A stretch of 62,090 nt of DNA, from assembly GCA_022340615.1 (NCBI GenBank), contig JAJDNO010000029.1, positions 1 to 62,090 on the forward strand, given 5' to 3'. Position numbers and translations under genes: made by a program. Shown in pieces: positions 1-12,202 of this stretch. Position 1 is the stretch's first letter. The number at the start of each line of letters is the position of its first letter. The notes beneath the pieces are model-generated. The model searched no databases, was not told the origin of the DNA, and was given only the letters and a program-made list of their open reading frames with translations. Source of the stretch: Gallionella sp. (GTDB taxonomy: Bacteria; Pseudomonadota; Gammaproteobacteria; Burkholderiales; Gallionellaceae).

Positions 1-21
1 ACATTCAGTGACGCCACACCG

Positions 22-771
22 TTACACTTCTACTGAACACAACTTTTTTAATAGCTGATATTTTAAATAAGTTGTTTTGAAATTCATTATGGCAACATTA
101 AAGCCTGCAATTCCGTCCAGAAATCCCATCCTGAGCAGATAGGTCCTGATGAATGACCAGCCTGCACGCAACGGTGCATCCAGAAATGTGGCTGTTTTGC
201 CCTTCTTCAGCATCTGCAATGCGCCGGCCTTGGCGTACTGTTCCGTTTTGCGCTGCACATCCGCCTGATTCAGATAACTGTAATGCAATAGCGGACAGGT
301 CAGTTTTCCTGTATTTCCATCAACGATGACTCGCTCGTGCACTGTGTCGTCTGAGAAGCGCCCCTTCGACTTCCTGAACAAGCGGAGCACATAATCCGGG
401 TACCAGCCAGAATGCCTGATGAATCGCCCGCAGAATTGCGACAGGCGCGGTACGTAATATCCATTCTTTTTGCCATCTTCCATTGCGTTGATGAGTTGTG
501 CACGCAGTTCGCTGGTCACGCGCTCGTCGGCATCAATTGAAAACACCCACTCGTGGTTCGCATAGGAAAGTGCGCGGTTTTTCTGCATGCCGAAGCCCGG
601 CCAGTCATGCTGATGAACCTGCGCGCCCAGCTCGCGGCAGATTTCGACCGTTGCATCGCTGCTTCCGGAATCAACCACGATGATTTCATCCGCCCAGTTC
701 ACCGATTCAATGCAGGCACGGATATTTTCGCCTTCATTTTTCGTGATGATGATGACAGAGAGTTTTGGCAT
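22..771 (-). CDS. Family 2 glycosyltransferase, WaaE/KdtX-like
   Basis: A 249-residue GT-A glycosyltransferase, likely adding a sugar to the lipopolysaccharide core at the inner face of the cytoplasmic membrane. The N-terminus has the family 2 opening (SVIIITKNEGENI, residues 5-17), the nucleotide-binding DSGSSD at 34-39 and a DADE metal-binding motif at 80-83. The overall pattern, including GFGMQKNRAL near residue 60, matches WaaE-type core beta-glucosyltransferases. A hydrophobic or amphipathic C-terminus may hold it at the membrane. It lies 97 bases downstream of the WbpM-like gene on the same strand and is probably the last gene of the waaC-led group. Family assignment is firm; the sugar and acceptor cannot be read from sequence. 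Confidence 0.85.
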   Translation of the reverse strand: MPKLSVIIITKNEGENIRACIESVNWADEIIVVDSGSSDATVEICRELGAQVHQHDWPGFGMQKNRALSYANHEWVFSIDADERVTSELRAQLINAMEDGKKNGYYVPRLSQFCGRFIRHSGWYPDYVLRLFRKSKGRFSDDTVHERVIVDGNTGKLTCPLLHYSYLNQADVQRKTEQYAKAGALQMLKKGKTATFLDAPLRAGWSFIRTYLLRMGFLDGIAGFNVAIMNFKTTYLKYQLLKKLCSVEV

Positions 772-868
772 GATTCTTATTTGCTTCGCAGCGTGATTGA
801 ATTATCAGCTATACGACCATATTGCCCAACGGCGGCAGCCGATGCATCTCATTAGGATGTAACGTGAC

Positions 869-2752
869 TCACGAAGCAGCGATCGCTTCGTGTAGTGGGG
901 AATGGCTGCCCGGCTGATATTCCGGTACCCATCTCCCAAGCGCCGCGCGCACCTCATCATCTTCCATTACATTTGCAGATACCCACTCCATCAATTCTGC
1001 AAGCCAGGCCGCATCGGCTTGCCGTGCCTGGGCAATACGCAATTTCGAATGTGGGGTCGGCAGGGTAAGTTCGCTGTCGGCCAGCAATTCTTCATAGAGT
1101 TTTTCACCGGGGCGCAGTCCGGTGAATTCGATCCTGATCTCTTCTTCGGTGTAACCGGACAGCCTTATCAGGTCCCTGGCAAGATCAACAATTTTCACTG
1201 GCTCACCCATTTCCAGAACGAATATTTCCCCGCCTTGTCCCATCAATCCGGCCTGCAACACCAATTGCGCAGCCTCCGGGATGGACATGAAATATCGGGT
1301 GATTTCAGGATGCGTCACGGTGACCGGTCCGCCTCTTGCGATTTGCGCTCGGAATGTCGGGATCACACTGCCGGTGCTGCCCAGCACATTGCCAAAGCGT
1401 ACCATTACGAAGCGCGTGGCCCCTTCATCCATTTGAGCCGGGGAAGGTTGCAGTGCCTGACACACCATTTCAGCCAGGCGTTTGCTTGCGCCCATCACAT
1501 TGGTCGGATTGATCGCCTTGTCGGTTGAAATCATCACGAACTTGGCAACACCATGTCGTTGCGCCGCCCGGGCAATCGTCCAGGTGCCCAGTACGTTGTT
1601 GCGTACTGCCTGCCAGGCGTTGTTCTGTTCCATCAGTGGTACATGTTTGTATGCTGCGGCATGAAATATTACAGTCGGGCAGTATTCGCGTATTACTTCG
1701 TCCACCCGGGAAGCGTCGCGCACATCGCCTATCAGGCACAGGATATTCTGATCCGGAAAAGCCAGCTTGAGCTCCTGTTCGATGGTGTATAGCGCAAACT
1801 CGCTCATTTCAAACAGTACCAGTTTGTCTGGATGGAATCGTGCGATTTGCCGGCACATCTCGGATCCTATCGATCCGCCCGCGCCGGTTACCATCACCAC
1901 CTTGCCTCCCAGCAAGGTGTGTAATCCGCTGTTATCCAACTCTACCGGATCGCGACCCAGCAGATCATCAAGCTCTATCGCGCGCAGATGTGACACGGCC
2001 ACCTTGCCGCTCATCAGATCATCAAATGACGGAACGGTAAGTGCTTTCAGCTGTGCGTCATTGCATATATCTATCGCGCGTTTGCGCTGCTGGTGGGAAC
2101 TGGATGGCATTGCGATGATTGCCTGCGACACGCCGAGCTTTTCTGCACATTTTGGCAGGCTTTCCAGATCGCCTAATACCAGCACACCGCTCAACATGCG
2201 GCCATGCTTGTCGACGTCGTCATCGAGAAGCCCTACCAGCCGCCAGTTGCTGCTTTTGGTCAAGTCCTTTGCCAGGCTTGCCGCCGCGTCGCCTGCACCC
2301 AATACCAATACCGGTTCGCCGTGCAGTTTGAAGTTGCTGTACAAACCCTGTTCTTTCCATAGCCTGTATAAAAATCGGCTGCCGCCCATCATCAATATCA
2401 GCAACAATGGATTGATGACCAATACTGATCGCGGGATGACCAGATGTAGGCGCAACATCCAGAACATCAATGGTATGGCTGCCGCCGACAGCATCACCGC
2501 TAGAAATATTTTTCTCAGGTCGGTAGTACTAGCATAACGCCATATTCCGCGATACAGATTGAATCGCCAGAATATGAGCATCTGCAACAATACAACCCAA
2601 TATACGGTTTTGTGCAGCTCCTCGGCAAAGTTGGGCGGCAGTTCGAAATTGAAGCGCAGCAGATAGGCCAGGCTCCAGGCCAATGCTGCGGCCACCCCAT
2701 CGTGCAGTACCGCCAAAGTGGTACGGATGCTGTATTTAGATTTCGGGGACAC
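869..2752 (-). CDS. Membrane-anchored nucleotide-sugar 4,6-dehydratase, WbpM/CapD/FlaA1 type
   Basis: A 627-residue protein with about four N-terminal membrane helices, then a CoA-binding-like Rossmann domain (VLVLGAGDAAASLA, about residue 148), then a short-chain dehydrogenase domain with the NAD motif GAGGSIGSE near residue 290. The region STDKAINPTNVMGASKR supplies the Ser-Met-Lys active site typical of UDP-GlcNAc 4,6-dehydratases of the WbpM class, which begin synthesis of FucNAc or QuiNAc for O-antigen. Length fits the long membrane-bound forms (600-660 aa). It starts with GTG inside the last codons of the upstream WbpL/WecA-like gene (17-base overlap), so the two are probably translationally coupled. 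The exact product sugar is inferred from family only. Confidence 0.9.
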   Translation of the reverse strand: MSPKSKYSIRTTLAVLHDGVAAALAWSLAYLLRFNFELPPNFAEELHKTVYWVVLLQMLIFWRFNLYRGIWRYASTTDLRKIFLAVMLSAAAIPLMFWMLRLHLVIPRSVLVINPLLLILMMGGSRFLYRLWKEQGLYSNFKLHGEPVLVLGAGDAAASLAKDLTKSSNWRLVGLLDDDVDKHGRMLSGVLVLGDLESLPKCAEKLGVSQAIIAMPSSSHQQRKRAIDICNDAQLKALTVPSFDDLMSGKVAVSHLRAIELDDLLGRDPVELDNSGLHTLLGGKVVMVTGAGGSIGSEMCRQIARFHPDKLVLFEMSEFALYTIEQELKLAFPDQNILCLIGDVRDASRVDEVIREYCPTVIFHAAAYKHVPLMEQNNAWQAVRNNVLGTWTIARAAQRHGVAKFVMISTDKAINPTNVMGASKRLAEMVCQALQPSPAQMDEGATRFVMVRFGNVLGSTGSVIPTFRAQIARGGPVTVTHPEITRYFMSIPEAAQLVLQAGLMGQGGEIFVLEMGEPVKIVDLARDLIRLSGYTEEEIRIEFTGLRPGEKLYEELLADSELTLPTPHSKLRIAQARQADAAWLAELMEWVSANVMEDDEVRAALGRWVPEYQPGSHSPLHEAIAAS

Positions 2753-3716
2753 TTTTGTTCACCACCTGGTGTTGACGCCAGCGCCGGTCCACCCAGCTTG
2801 CCAGTCCCAGATAAATCACTGCCCACCAGGCCAGCAGATTGACTTGTGTGTGTGCATCCTGGCGGATCCCCCATAATGCTGTTCCACCGACCAGCAGCAT
2901 AAGTGCGTACTCGACCAGCGCGGTGTTGCGATGGCTCCACCCCATTTGTATCAGTCGCTGGTAATAGTGTTCACGATGTGCTTGCATCACATTTTCTTTG
3001 CGCCATGAACGTTTCAGCAACGTCACGGTTGCGTCAATTATGAACGGAGAAAATACCAGGATTGGATACCAGGATGGCCAGAATCCCTGCTGCCAACCCC
3101 ATATGCCGAAAGCCGCGGCGAGAAAGCCAAGCGTTATAGAACCTGAATCGCCCATGAATACCCTGGCCGGTTGAAAGTTATGGTAAAGAAAGCCCACTGC
3201 GGCGGCCCCTACCGTGAAATTCATCATTGCAAAAGCTTCATTACCATGTATCAATCCTGCGATTCCATAGAAGCTGAACCCGAACACTGCCATACCACCG
3301 GCCAACCCGTCCGATCCGTCCATGAAGTTGAACAGGTTGGTCATCCATACAATCAGCAATAACAGCGGCAACCACCAAATCAAATTTATTCCGGTGCCGG
3401 CCAACAGGATCAGTGCTGCGATAAAGTGTCCAAGCAAGCGAATTTTGGCTGTCAGGCCGTGCACGTCGTCGATCAACGACAGCCCGAACAATCCCATCGC
3501 CGGCAATACGATCCACCATGCCCAGAAATGTATCAGCAATATCCAGCCCGACAGTATCCCCGCCATGAGCCCGACACCGCCTATCCGGGGAATTGGCTCG
3601 GTATGCAATGAACGGTCGTTGGGTATGTCCTGAATCATCCCTTGCTTGTTCAGCGTCAGGACGAATGTCAGCATCATCGTGACAAATGCGGAAATGATAG
3701 GCGGGTACTGAGTCAT
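2736..3716 (-). CDS. WecA/WbpL-like polyprenyl-phosphate sugar-1-phosphate transferase (family 4)
   Basis: A multi-pass membrane enzyme of the MraY/WecA superfamily that would transfer a HexNAc-1-phosphate from a UDP-sugar to undecaprenyl phosphate, the first step of O-antigen or capsule assembly. The family motifs are visible: DDVHGL with the following KIRLLGHF, NLFNFMDGSDGLAGG, VFMGDSGSITLG, and a His-rich cytoplasmic loop HREHYYQR. I start it at 3716 (about 326 aa) because a CCAGG ribosome site lies nine bases upstream and translation then opens on the first membrane helix. An in-frame ATG at 3764 would add 16 residues and overlap waaC. Pairing with a WbpM-like dehydratase suggests a UDP-FucNAc-like substrate rather than UDP-GlcNAc; this is inference. 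Confidence 0.88.
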   Translation of the reverse strand: MTQYPPIISAFVTMMLTFVLTLNKQGMIQDIPNDRSLHTEPIPRIGGVGLMAGILSGWILLIHFWAWWIVLPAMGLFGLSLIDDVHGLTAKIRLLGHFIAALILLAGTGINLIWWLPLLLLIVWMTNLFNFMDGSDGLAGGMAVFGFSFYGIAGLIHGNEAFAMMNFTVGAAAVGFLYHNFQPARVFMGDSGSITLGFLAAAFGIWGWQQGFWPSWYPILVFSPFIIDATVTLLKRSWRKENVMQAHREHYYQRLIQMGWSHRNTALVEYALMLLVGGTALWGIRQDAHTQVNLLAWWAVIYLGLASWVDRRWRQHQVVNKSVPEI

Positions 3717-3753
3717 GCTATTTACCTGGATTTGATCGGCGCATTTTAACAGC

Positions 3754-4821
3754 TTATGCGGCATGCCCTTTGGCGGTTGAAGCTATCAATTCCAGACAAT
3801 GTTTCGCTACCTGTTCTGGCTTGATTTCCTGTTGGCATGGCGGTGTTTCCTGGTTGGCTTGCAATCTGGGGCATTCACGCTTGAAGCACGGCGAACAATA
3901 CAATCCAGTTGTGAGGTGACGGCATGACTTTCCGAGGATCCCGCTATATTCCGGGTCGGTCGGCCCGTGCAGCATGATGCCAGGAATATCGAACGCTGCT
4001 GCCAGATGCCCGATCCCGCTTTCCACACTGATGAAAGCGCTCGCATGCAGCAATACATCCATCATCTCGGTTAACGTTAGCTTGGGCAGCACACGTACTT
4101 GTTCAGACGCTGCCGACTGCAGACGATCAGCTCGTTGGCGTTCAGCTTCATTTCCCCACGGCACCAGGCATCGCCAGCCCTGCTGGGCAAGTTTCCGGAT
4201 CAACTCGGACCATGCCGTTTCTGGCCAGTATTTGCTGTTCCATGTGGTTCCGTGCAACAGCACGATGTAAGGCTGGTTTGTGGTTTCTCTCAAGGCTTCA
4301 GGAATCTTGCTGAGCAATCGTTCGTCGCGAAATTTTTTGATGCCGAAATCGGCGGCTTTCGATACATCTGCAGCGAAAACCTGTCCGACAAGTTGACGGT
4401 TTTTTTCTATGACGTGCAGTCCATCCTGTATGCGGGCCGTCTTCTGGTAAAGCTTCGCCGCAAGCGGTTCTCGCGCAGATTCTGCATCGAACCCATACAC
4501 CGCTGCCCCCGCAAGCCGCGCCAGTACTGCGCTTTTCAGCAGCCCCTGCGCATCCAGGATGACATCATAGTTTGCTGCCAAAAGTTGTCGCCGCAATTTG
4601 CCCAGAAGTATGGGTATCTTCCACCAGACTTTTTTGTGTGCACGCAGCGGAACCGTGATCACCCTGTCAACCGCCTCATGCCAGCTCACCACTTCAGCAA
4701 ATCCTGGCTCAACCAGCCAGTGAATCTTGGCATCTGGAAAATGAAGCCGTAAATCGCTGATGGCCGGGAACAGGTGAAGAATGTCACCAAGCGATGATAG
4801 GCGCACTACGAGTATTTTCAT
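3754..4821 (-). CDS. waaC: Lipopolysaccharide heptosyltransferase I
   Basis: A 355-residue family 9 glycosyltransferase that adds the first L-glycero-D-manno-heptose to Kdo2-lipid A. The start MKILVVRLSSLGDILH is the classical WaaC/WaaF opening, followed by PDAKIHWLVEPGFAEV, which is closer to WaaC than to WaaF. The C-terminal nucleotide-binding half contains VLLHGTTWNSKYWPE and FISVESGIGHLAAAFDIPGI, ending near a HGPTDP motif that contacts ADP-heptose. Length is near that of known WaaC (about 320-350 aa). It is the first gene of the minus-strand envelope group and is divergent from waaA, with about 150 bases between the two likely start codons. Heptose supply genes (hldC and a GmhA-like gene) lie about 33 kb away in the same window. 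Confidence 0.93.
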   Translation of the reverse strand: MKILVVRLSSLGDILHLFPAISDLRLHFPDAKIHWLVEPGFAEVVSWHEAVDRVITVPLRAHKKVWWKIPILLGKLRRQLLAANYDVILDAQGLLKSAVLARLAGAAVYGFDAESAREPLAAKLYQKTARIQDGLHVIEKNRQLVGQVFAADVSKAADFGIKKFRDERLLSKIPEALRETTNQPYIVLLHGTTWNSKYWPETAWSELIRKLAQQGWRCLVPWGNEAERQRADRLQSAASEQVRVLPKLTLTEMMDVLLHASAFISVESGIGHLAAAFDIPGIMLHGPTDPEYSGILGKSCRHLTTGLYCSPCFKRECPRLQANQETPPCQQEIKPEQVAKHCLELIASTAKGHAA

Positions 4822-4969
4822 GCTTTATATGTTTTATCGATGACAGTCTGTAATCTTGCTTCGCAATTTCTGGAACATTCCAGATTTACATCAAATGTTT
4901 TTCTTGAGTAGCGCACGCAACGACTCTACTATTCGGCACATTGTCAATTTATTACCCGGCGTGCACGTG

Positions 4970-8684
<3,715 letters not shown>

Positions 8685-8693
8685 TTGGGTTTG

Positions 8694-9800
8694 TTATATG
8701 CGCATTGGCATAACGACATAACGAAATTCATTGTTCTCAGCCGTCGTGATCAAAATGCTGCTGTTTGGGTCGCCAAATGAAAAGATTATTTCTTCGCTGC
8801 CGATATTGTTTAAACCATCCATCAGGTAGTTCACATTAAATCCGATATCCAGGGGCTCCCCGTGATATTCGGTTTCGATTTCTTCCTGCGCCTCTTCGTG
8901 TTCGCTATTGCTGCTTATGATGCTCAAATTTTTATTGGTGAGAATAAAGCGCACGCCCCTGAATTTTTCATTTGACAGTATTGCAGCGCGCTGGAGTGCT
9001 TGCTGGACCTGCAGCCTGTTCATGGGGAGGTGGTTGCTGTATTTAGGGATAACGCGATCGTAGTCAGGAAATTTTCCGTCAATAACCTTGCTTACAAGGG
9101 TAATTCCTGAAAATGAAACCTTGACCTGTTGTGAAGAAAATTCGATTTCCACGGGTTCTTCAACATCACCGAGCAACTTGCATAACTCTGACGCTGCCTT
9201 GCGTGGAAGGATGAGCTCCTGCTTTTCGTGATTTCCTGCAATTGAACAAGCATTAAACGCCAAACGATGCCCGTCTGTTGCAACTGTTTTCAGCTTGTCT
9301 CCCTCAATTATCAATAAGACGCCATTTAAATAATAACGTACATCTTGCTGGGCCATGGCATATTGAACCGAAAGCAATAATTTTTTAAGTTCTGCTTGCG
9401 GCAATGCAATTTTCTTTGAATCAGTTAATTGATAATTGAGTTTTGGAAAATCCTGTGGTGGCAATGTTTGCAGGCTGAATCGGCTTTTGTTTGATTTTAT
9501 CAGCGCCTTATTTTCCTTGGTTTCTATGGATATTTTGCTTTGGTCAGGAAGTATTCTGAGGATTTCCTGCAGTTTTTTTCCGCCCAGCGTTATGCTCGAA
9601 TTTTCGTCCCCTTTGCTGTTTGCTTCGATTGCTGTCGTGATCTGAATTTCCAGGTCTGTAGCGGTAAACCGGATTTTTCCTGGTTCCTTTTCAATCAGAA
9701 CGTTTGACAGTATTGGCAACGTCTGTTTACGTTCAACGATGCCAATAACCAGCTGCAGTGGTTTCAGAATTATTTCTTTTTCTGCTTTATCTATAAACAT
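8694..9800 (-). CDS. dnaN: DNA polymerase III beta subunit (sliding clamp)
   Basis: A 368-residue beta clamp, the dimeric ring that tethers DNA polymerase III to the template. The start region (KAEKEIILKPLQLVIGIVERKQTLPILSNV), the middle QDVRYYLNGVLL with DGHRLAF, and the C-terminal end NEFRYVVMPMRI are all canonical; the last residues form part of the client-binding pocket. Length matches the family (366-370 aa). It lies downstream of dnaA across a 195-base AT-rich spacer and just upstream of gyrB, the usual origin order apart from missing recF. The first codons differ from the E. coli opening but alignment resumes at LLKPLQ-like residues, so the start is acceptable. Confidence 0.98.
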   Translation of the reverse strand: MFIDKAEKEIILKPLQLVIGIVERKQTLPILSNVLIEKEPGKIRFTATDLEIQITTAIEANSKGDENSSITLGGKKLQEILRILPDQSKISIETKENKALIKSNKSRFSLQTLPPQDFPKLNYQLTDSKKIALPQAELKKLLLSVQYAMAQQDVRYYLNGVLLIIEGDKLKTVATDGHRLAFNACSIAGNHEKQELILPRKAASELCKLLGDVEEPVEIEFSSQQVKVSFSGITLVSKVIDGKFPDYDRVIPKYSNHLPMNRLQVQQALQRAAILSNEKFRGVRFILTNKNLSIISSNSEHEEAQEEIETEYHGEPLDIGFNVNYLMDGLNNIGSEEIIFSFGDPNSSILITTAENNEFRYVVMPMRI

Positions 9801-9995
9801 ATATTAATTCCTAACAATACTAATAAGGTTGTTGTTATTTGTTGGTAAGACGGTTAATTCGATTAAAAACATATAAATAGCTTAATTGTTTGTTGCTGGT
9901 ATGTTGTTTATCAAACAGAGGATGAATGTTGATAAATTTTTCAAAATTTTGATTTTGACGGATATGCACATTTGATTAACAATTTATGCACTGAT
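9801..9995. other. Candidate replication origin (dnaA-dnaN spacer)
   Basis: This 195-base spacer is clearly richer in A and T than the surrounding genes, especially 9905-9990. Near-consensus DnaA boxes cluster at its dnaA end: TGTTGATAA at 9927-9935 (reverse of TTATCAACA), ATATGCACA at 9962-9970 and TTATGCACT at 9984-9992, with weaker TTATC-starting sites at 9908 and 9996. An AT stretch at 9931-9957 could be the unwinding element. Many bacteria have oriC either here or between rpmH and dnaA; the box cluster and AT content favour this spacer. It also must hold promoter or leader sequence for dnaN. No experiment-like evidence is available from sequence alone. Confidence 0.6.
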
Positions 9996-11351
9996 TTATC
10001 CCCTGAGGGTTTGTATTAGTATTTTGTAGTCGGCATCGATCGTTGTATCTGCATTTCTTAAAGAAGATACTGTTTTACAAGCATGGATCACGGTTGAGTG
10101 GTCCTTCCCGCCAAACGAGGTTCCAATTTCAGGCAAACTCATTGTGGTCAGTTCCCTGGCTATGGACATAGCTATTTGTCGTGGCCTTGTAAGGTTTCTG
10201 GTACGCTTTTTTGAAAGCAGGTCAGCCATTTTGATTCTGTAATAGTCAGCAACCGTCTTTTGTATGTTATCAATTGAAACCAAACGACTTTGTGCTACCA
10301 GTATATCTTTCAGTGATTCTTTCGCAGTTTCAACTGAAATAATCCGTTTGTGAAATTTCGCATATGCCTCAACGCGTTTTAATGCCCCCTCCAATTCACG
10401 AACATTTGAATTCACATGTTTGGCTATAAAAAAGGCGACTTCATCATTCAGTGAATGACCACTGATTGCTGCCTTTTTCAACAGGATTGCAACGCGCATT
10501 TCCAGTTCAGGTGGCTCAATTGCAACCGTCAAACCCCACCCGAAGCGAGAGACCAAACGACTTTCCAGTCCGGAAATTTCCTTGGGGAAGGTATCACTGG
10601 TCAAAATTACTTGTTTGTGTGAATCAACCAAGGTATTGAAGGCATAGAAGAATTCTTCTTGAGTTTTTGCCTTGCCGGCAAAAAACTGGATATCGTCAAT
10701 CAACAATACATCCAGTGAATGATAAAACTGCTTAAATTCTTCAAATTTATTCGTTTGGTAAGCGCGAACCACATCCGCAACATACCTTTCAGCATGCATA
10801 TAGGAAATTTTTGCCTGGGGTTTGTTCAGCTGTATTTGATTTCCAATTGCTTGCAACAAATGTGTCTTGCCGAGGCCCACACCGCCGTAAATGAACAGGG
10901 GGTTATAAGATACTCCGGGCAGACCGGCAACCTGGGTTGCTGCTGCAAAGGCCAATTGGTTGGCTTTTCCAATGATAAAATTCTCGAAAGTAAGGCTGGG
11001 ATTGAGCTTTCCATAACCCCTGAATGATGTTTCGATTTTTGGCTTTTTCGTTGCCTGGCTTTGTATTTCTTCAGGTTGAGGCGGGACAGGAAAATTGTTT
11101 GTTGTTGCCGACTCCAGGATACGCAACTCAAGTTTTGGGGAATTATTGAATGCCAGCCCTGCCAACCTGCTGATTTCCGGTAAAAAACGTTCTTGAACTA
11201 CTTTCAATGTAAAACTGTTAGGGGCGGTAAGTACCAGCGTCCCGTTTTCATTTTTGAGATCAAGCGGTTTTATCCATGAATTATATTGTTGTTGCGGCAG
11301 GCTCTTTTTGAATGAGCTGAGGCATGTATCCCAAAATGAATTTTCCTGCAT
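9996..11351 (-). CDS. dnaA: Chromosomal replication initiator protein DnaA
   Basis: A 451-residue AAA+ initiator that binds DnaA boxes at oriC, opens the duplex and loads DnaB. Domain I is the N-terminal region starting FWDTCLSSFKKSLPQQQYNSWIKPL-like sequence (residues 6 onward); a short variable linker covers about 85-110. The AAA+ domain has Walker A GGVGLGKTHLL near residue 160 and Walker B VLLIDDIQFF. The C-terminal DNA-binding domain carries the signature GKDHSTVIHACKTV. Length fits the family. It is transcribed away from rpmH; a perfect DnaA box 63 bases upstream of its start suggests the usual self-regulation. Confidence 0.98.
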   Translation of the reverse strand: MQENSFWDTCLSSFKKSLPQQQYNSWIKPLDLKNENGTLVLTAPNSFTLKVVQERFLPEISRLAGLAFNNSPKLELRILESATTNNFPVPPQPEEIQSQATKKPKIETSFRGYGKLNPSLTFENFIIGKANQLAFAAATQVAGLPGVSYNPLFIYGGVGLGKTHLLQAIGNQIQLNKPQAKISYMHAERYVADVVRAYQTNKFEEFKQFYHSLDVLLIDDIQFFAGKAKTQEEFFYAFNTLVDSHKQVILTSDTFPKEISGLESRLVSRFGWGLTVAIEPPELEMRVAILLKKAAISGHSLNDEVAFFIAKHVNSNVRELEGALKRVEAYAKFHKRIISVETAKESLKDILVAQSRLVSIDNIQKTVADYYRIKMADLLSKKRTRNLTRPRQIAMSIARELTTMSLPEIGTSFGGKDHSTVIHACKTVSSLRNADTTIDADYKILIQTLRG

Positions 11352-11413
11352 TGTTTTGTTCCGACATATTCAGCTAAAAATTATGTTTTGTATTCTACAT
11401 GGCTAGCGAAAAC

Positions 11414-11422
11414 TTATCCACA
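11414..11422 (+). promoter_or_regulatory. Consensus DnaA box
   Basis: TTATCCACA is a perfect high-affinity DnaA box. It sits in the divergent dnaA-rpmH spacer, 63 bases upstream of the dnaA start codon and 22 bases before the rpmH -35 element. It could mediate DnaA autoregulation, affect rpmH transcription, or be part of a bipartite origin. It is the only perfect box I saw in the two spacers around dnaA. Confidence 0.85.
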
Positions 11423-11443
11423 GGCCCGAAAGCAAAATTTGAC

Positions 11444-11472
11444 TTGACACATATAGCGTAAGGCTTTGTAAT
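11444..11472 (+). promoter_or_regulatory. Sigma-70-type promoter of rpmH-rnpA-yidD-yidC
   Basis: A perfect -35 TTGACA (11444-11449) and a -10 TGTAAT (11467-11472, one base from consensus) are separated by exactly 17 bases. Transcription would start near 11479, about 29 bases before the rpmH ATG, with a GAGGA ribosome site at about 11493. This is the strongest promoter-like sequence I saw in the window, as expected for a ribosomal protein gene. Confidence 0.85.
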
Positions 11473-11507
11473 AGCGCGCTTTACGAAATTACCGAGGAAT
11501 AATCGAC

Positions 11508-11642
11508 ATGAAACGCACCTACCAACCATCCGTTATTAAAAGAAAGCGCACCCATGGCTTTTTGGTACGCATGAAAACACGCGGAGGACGTGCTGTAATC
11601 CGGGCGCGTCGCGCCAAAGGTCGTGCAAGACTCGCAGTCTAG
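11508..11642 (+). CDS. rpmH: Large ribosomal subunit protein bL34
   Basis: A 44-residue, very basic ribosomal protein of the 50S subunit, too short for most ORF cut-offs. The sequence opens [18 protein letters not shown] and has the family signature [18 protein letters not shown], ending LAV. A GAGGA ribosome site precedes the ATG and a near-consensus promoter lies at 11444-11472. The last 20 bases overlap the GTG-initiated rnpA frame, so the two may be translationally coupled. Position next to dnaA, divergently transcribed, is the classic origin-region arrangement. Confidence 0.98.
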   Translation: MKRTYQPSVIKRKRTHGFLVRMKTRGGRAVIRARRAKGRARLAV

Positions 11643-11994
11643 TAAACTGGGCAAATTTAATGCTGCATGCAAATTGCTGCGTGCGGATGGTTTTGAACAT
11701 GTCATTCAGGCCAAGAACATTACTGACGAACAGTTCAAAATATTTTTTACGCCCAACCAGGGAAAACACGCCCGTCTAGGGATAATTACAAGCAAAAAAA
11801 CACTACCTTCAGCAGTAAATCGAAACCGAGTTAAGCGAATTATTCGTGAAGTATTCCGTCAACACAACATTAAACAATACGGATTGGACCTGGTTGTGAT
11901 GGTAAGACGCAAATACTCGCCTTCGGCAGATGCGCCGTTGGATAATTTGAAGAAACTGTTCCACCAGCTGGAAATCAGATGCGCCGACTTGTAA
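11623..11994 (+). CDS. rnpA: Ribonuclease P protein component
   Basis: A protein of about 123 residues that binds the RNase P RNA and helps process the 5' ends of tRNA precursors. The family block is clear: [30 protein letters not shown], split here as RLGIITSKK and the RNR signature [14 protein letters not shown], followed by [10 protein letters not shown] use the GTG at 11623, which overlaps the end of rpmH by 20 bases; no ATG exists upstream of the conserved core, so the start rests on this GTG or a later TTG. The 3' end overlaps yidD by 16 bases. The N-terminus is weakly conserved, which is usual. Confidence 0.93.
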   Translation: MQDSQSSKLGKFNAACKLLRADGFEHVIQAKNITDEQFKIFFTPNQGKHARLGIITSKKTLPSAVNRNRVKRIIREVFRQHNIKQYGLDLVVMVRRKYSPSADAPLDNLKKLFHQLEIRCADL

Positions 11995-12188
11995 TTACGC
12001 TGATACGAGGTTATCAATACCTGATTAGTCCGCTTGTTTCACCGACTTGCAGATTTACCCCCAGTTGTTCGAATTATGCCCGTGAAGTAATCGAAAAGCA
12101 TGGGCTATTAAAAGGGGGTTGGCTCAGCATTAAACGATTGTTGCGCTGCAATCCCTGGAACCCCGGCGGATATGACCCCGCGCCTTAA
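11979..12188 (+). CDS. yidD: Membrane protein insertion efficiency factor YidD
   Basis: A 69-residue small protein of the YidD (UPF0161, formerly Hlp) family, peripheral at the inner membrane and thought to assist YidC-dependent insertion. It has the amphipathic N-terminal helix region [15 protein letters not shown] and the family signature [19 protein letters not shown] with three conserved cysteines, then the [15 protein letters not shown] block. It overlaps rnpA by 16 bases and ends 14 bases before the yidC ATG, a compact conserved order. Confidence 0.96.
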   Translation: MRRLVITLIRGYQYLISPLVSPTCRFTPSCSNYAREVIEKHGLLKGGWLSIKRLLRCNPWNPGGYDPAP

Positions 12189-12202
12189 CAGTAGGCTTGA
12201 AT

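Noticed and set aside
1767-2537. Plus-strand 256-codon Ser/Arg-rich frame inside the WbpM-like gene
   Set aside because: The minus-strand gene has intact motifs throughout; this is a shadow frame of low complexity.
4856-4969. 38-residue N-terminal extension of waaA
   Set aside because: In frame, but WaaA proteins start at the membrane helix that begins at 4970; the extension has no family counterpart.
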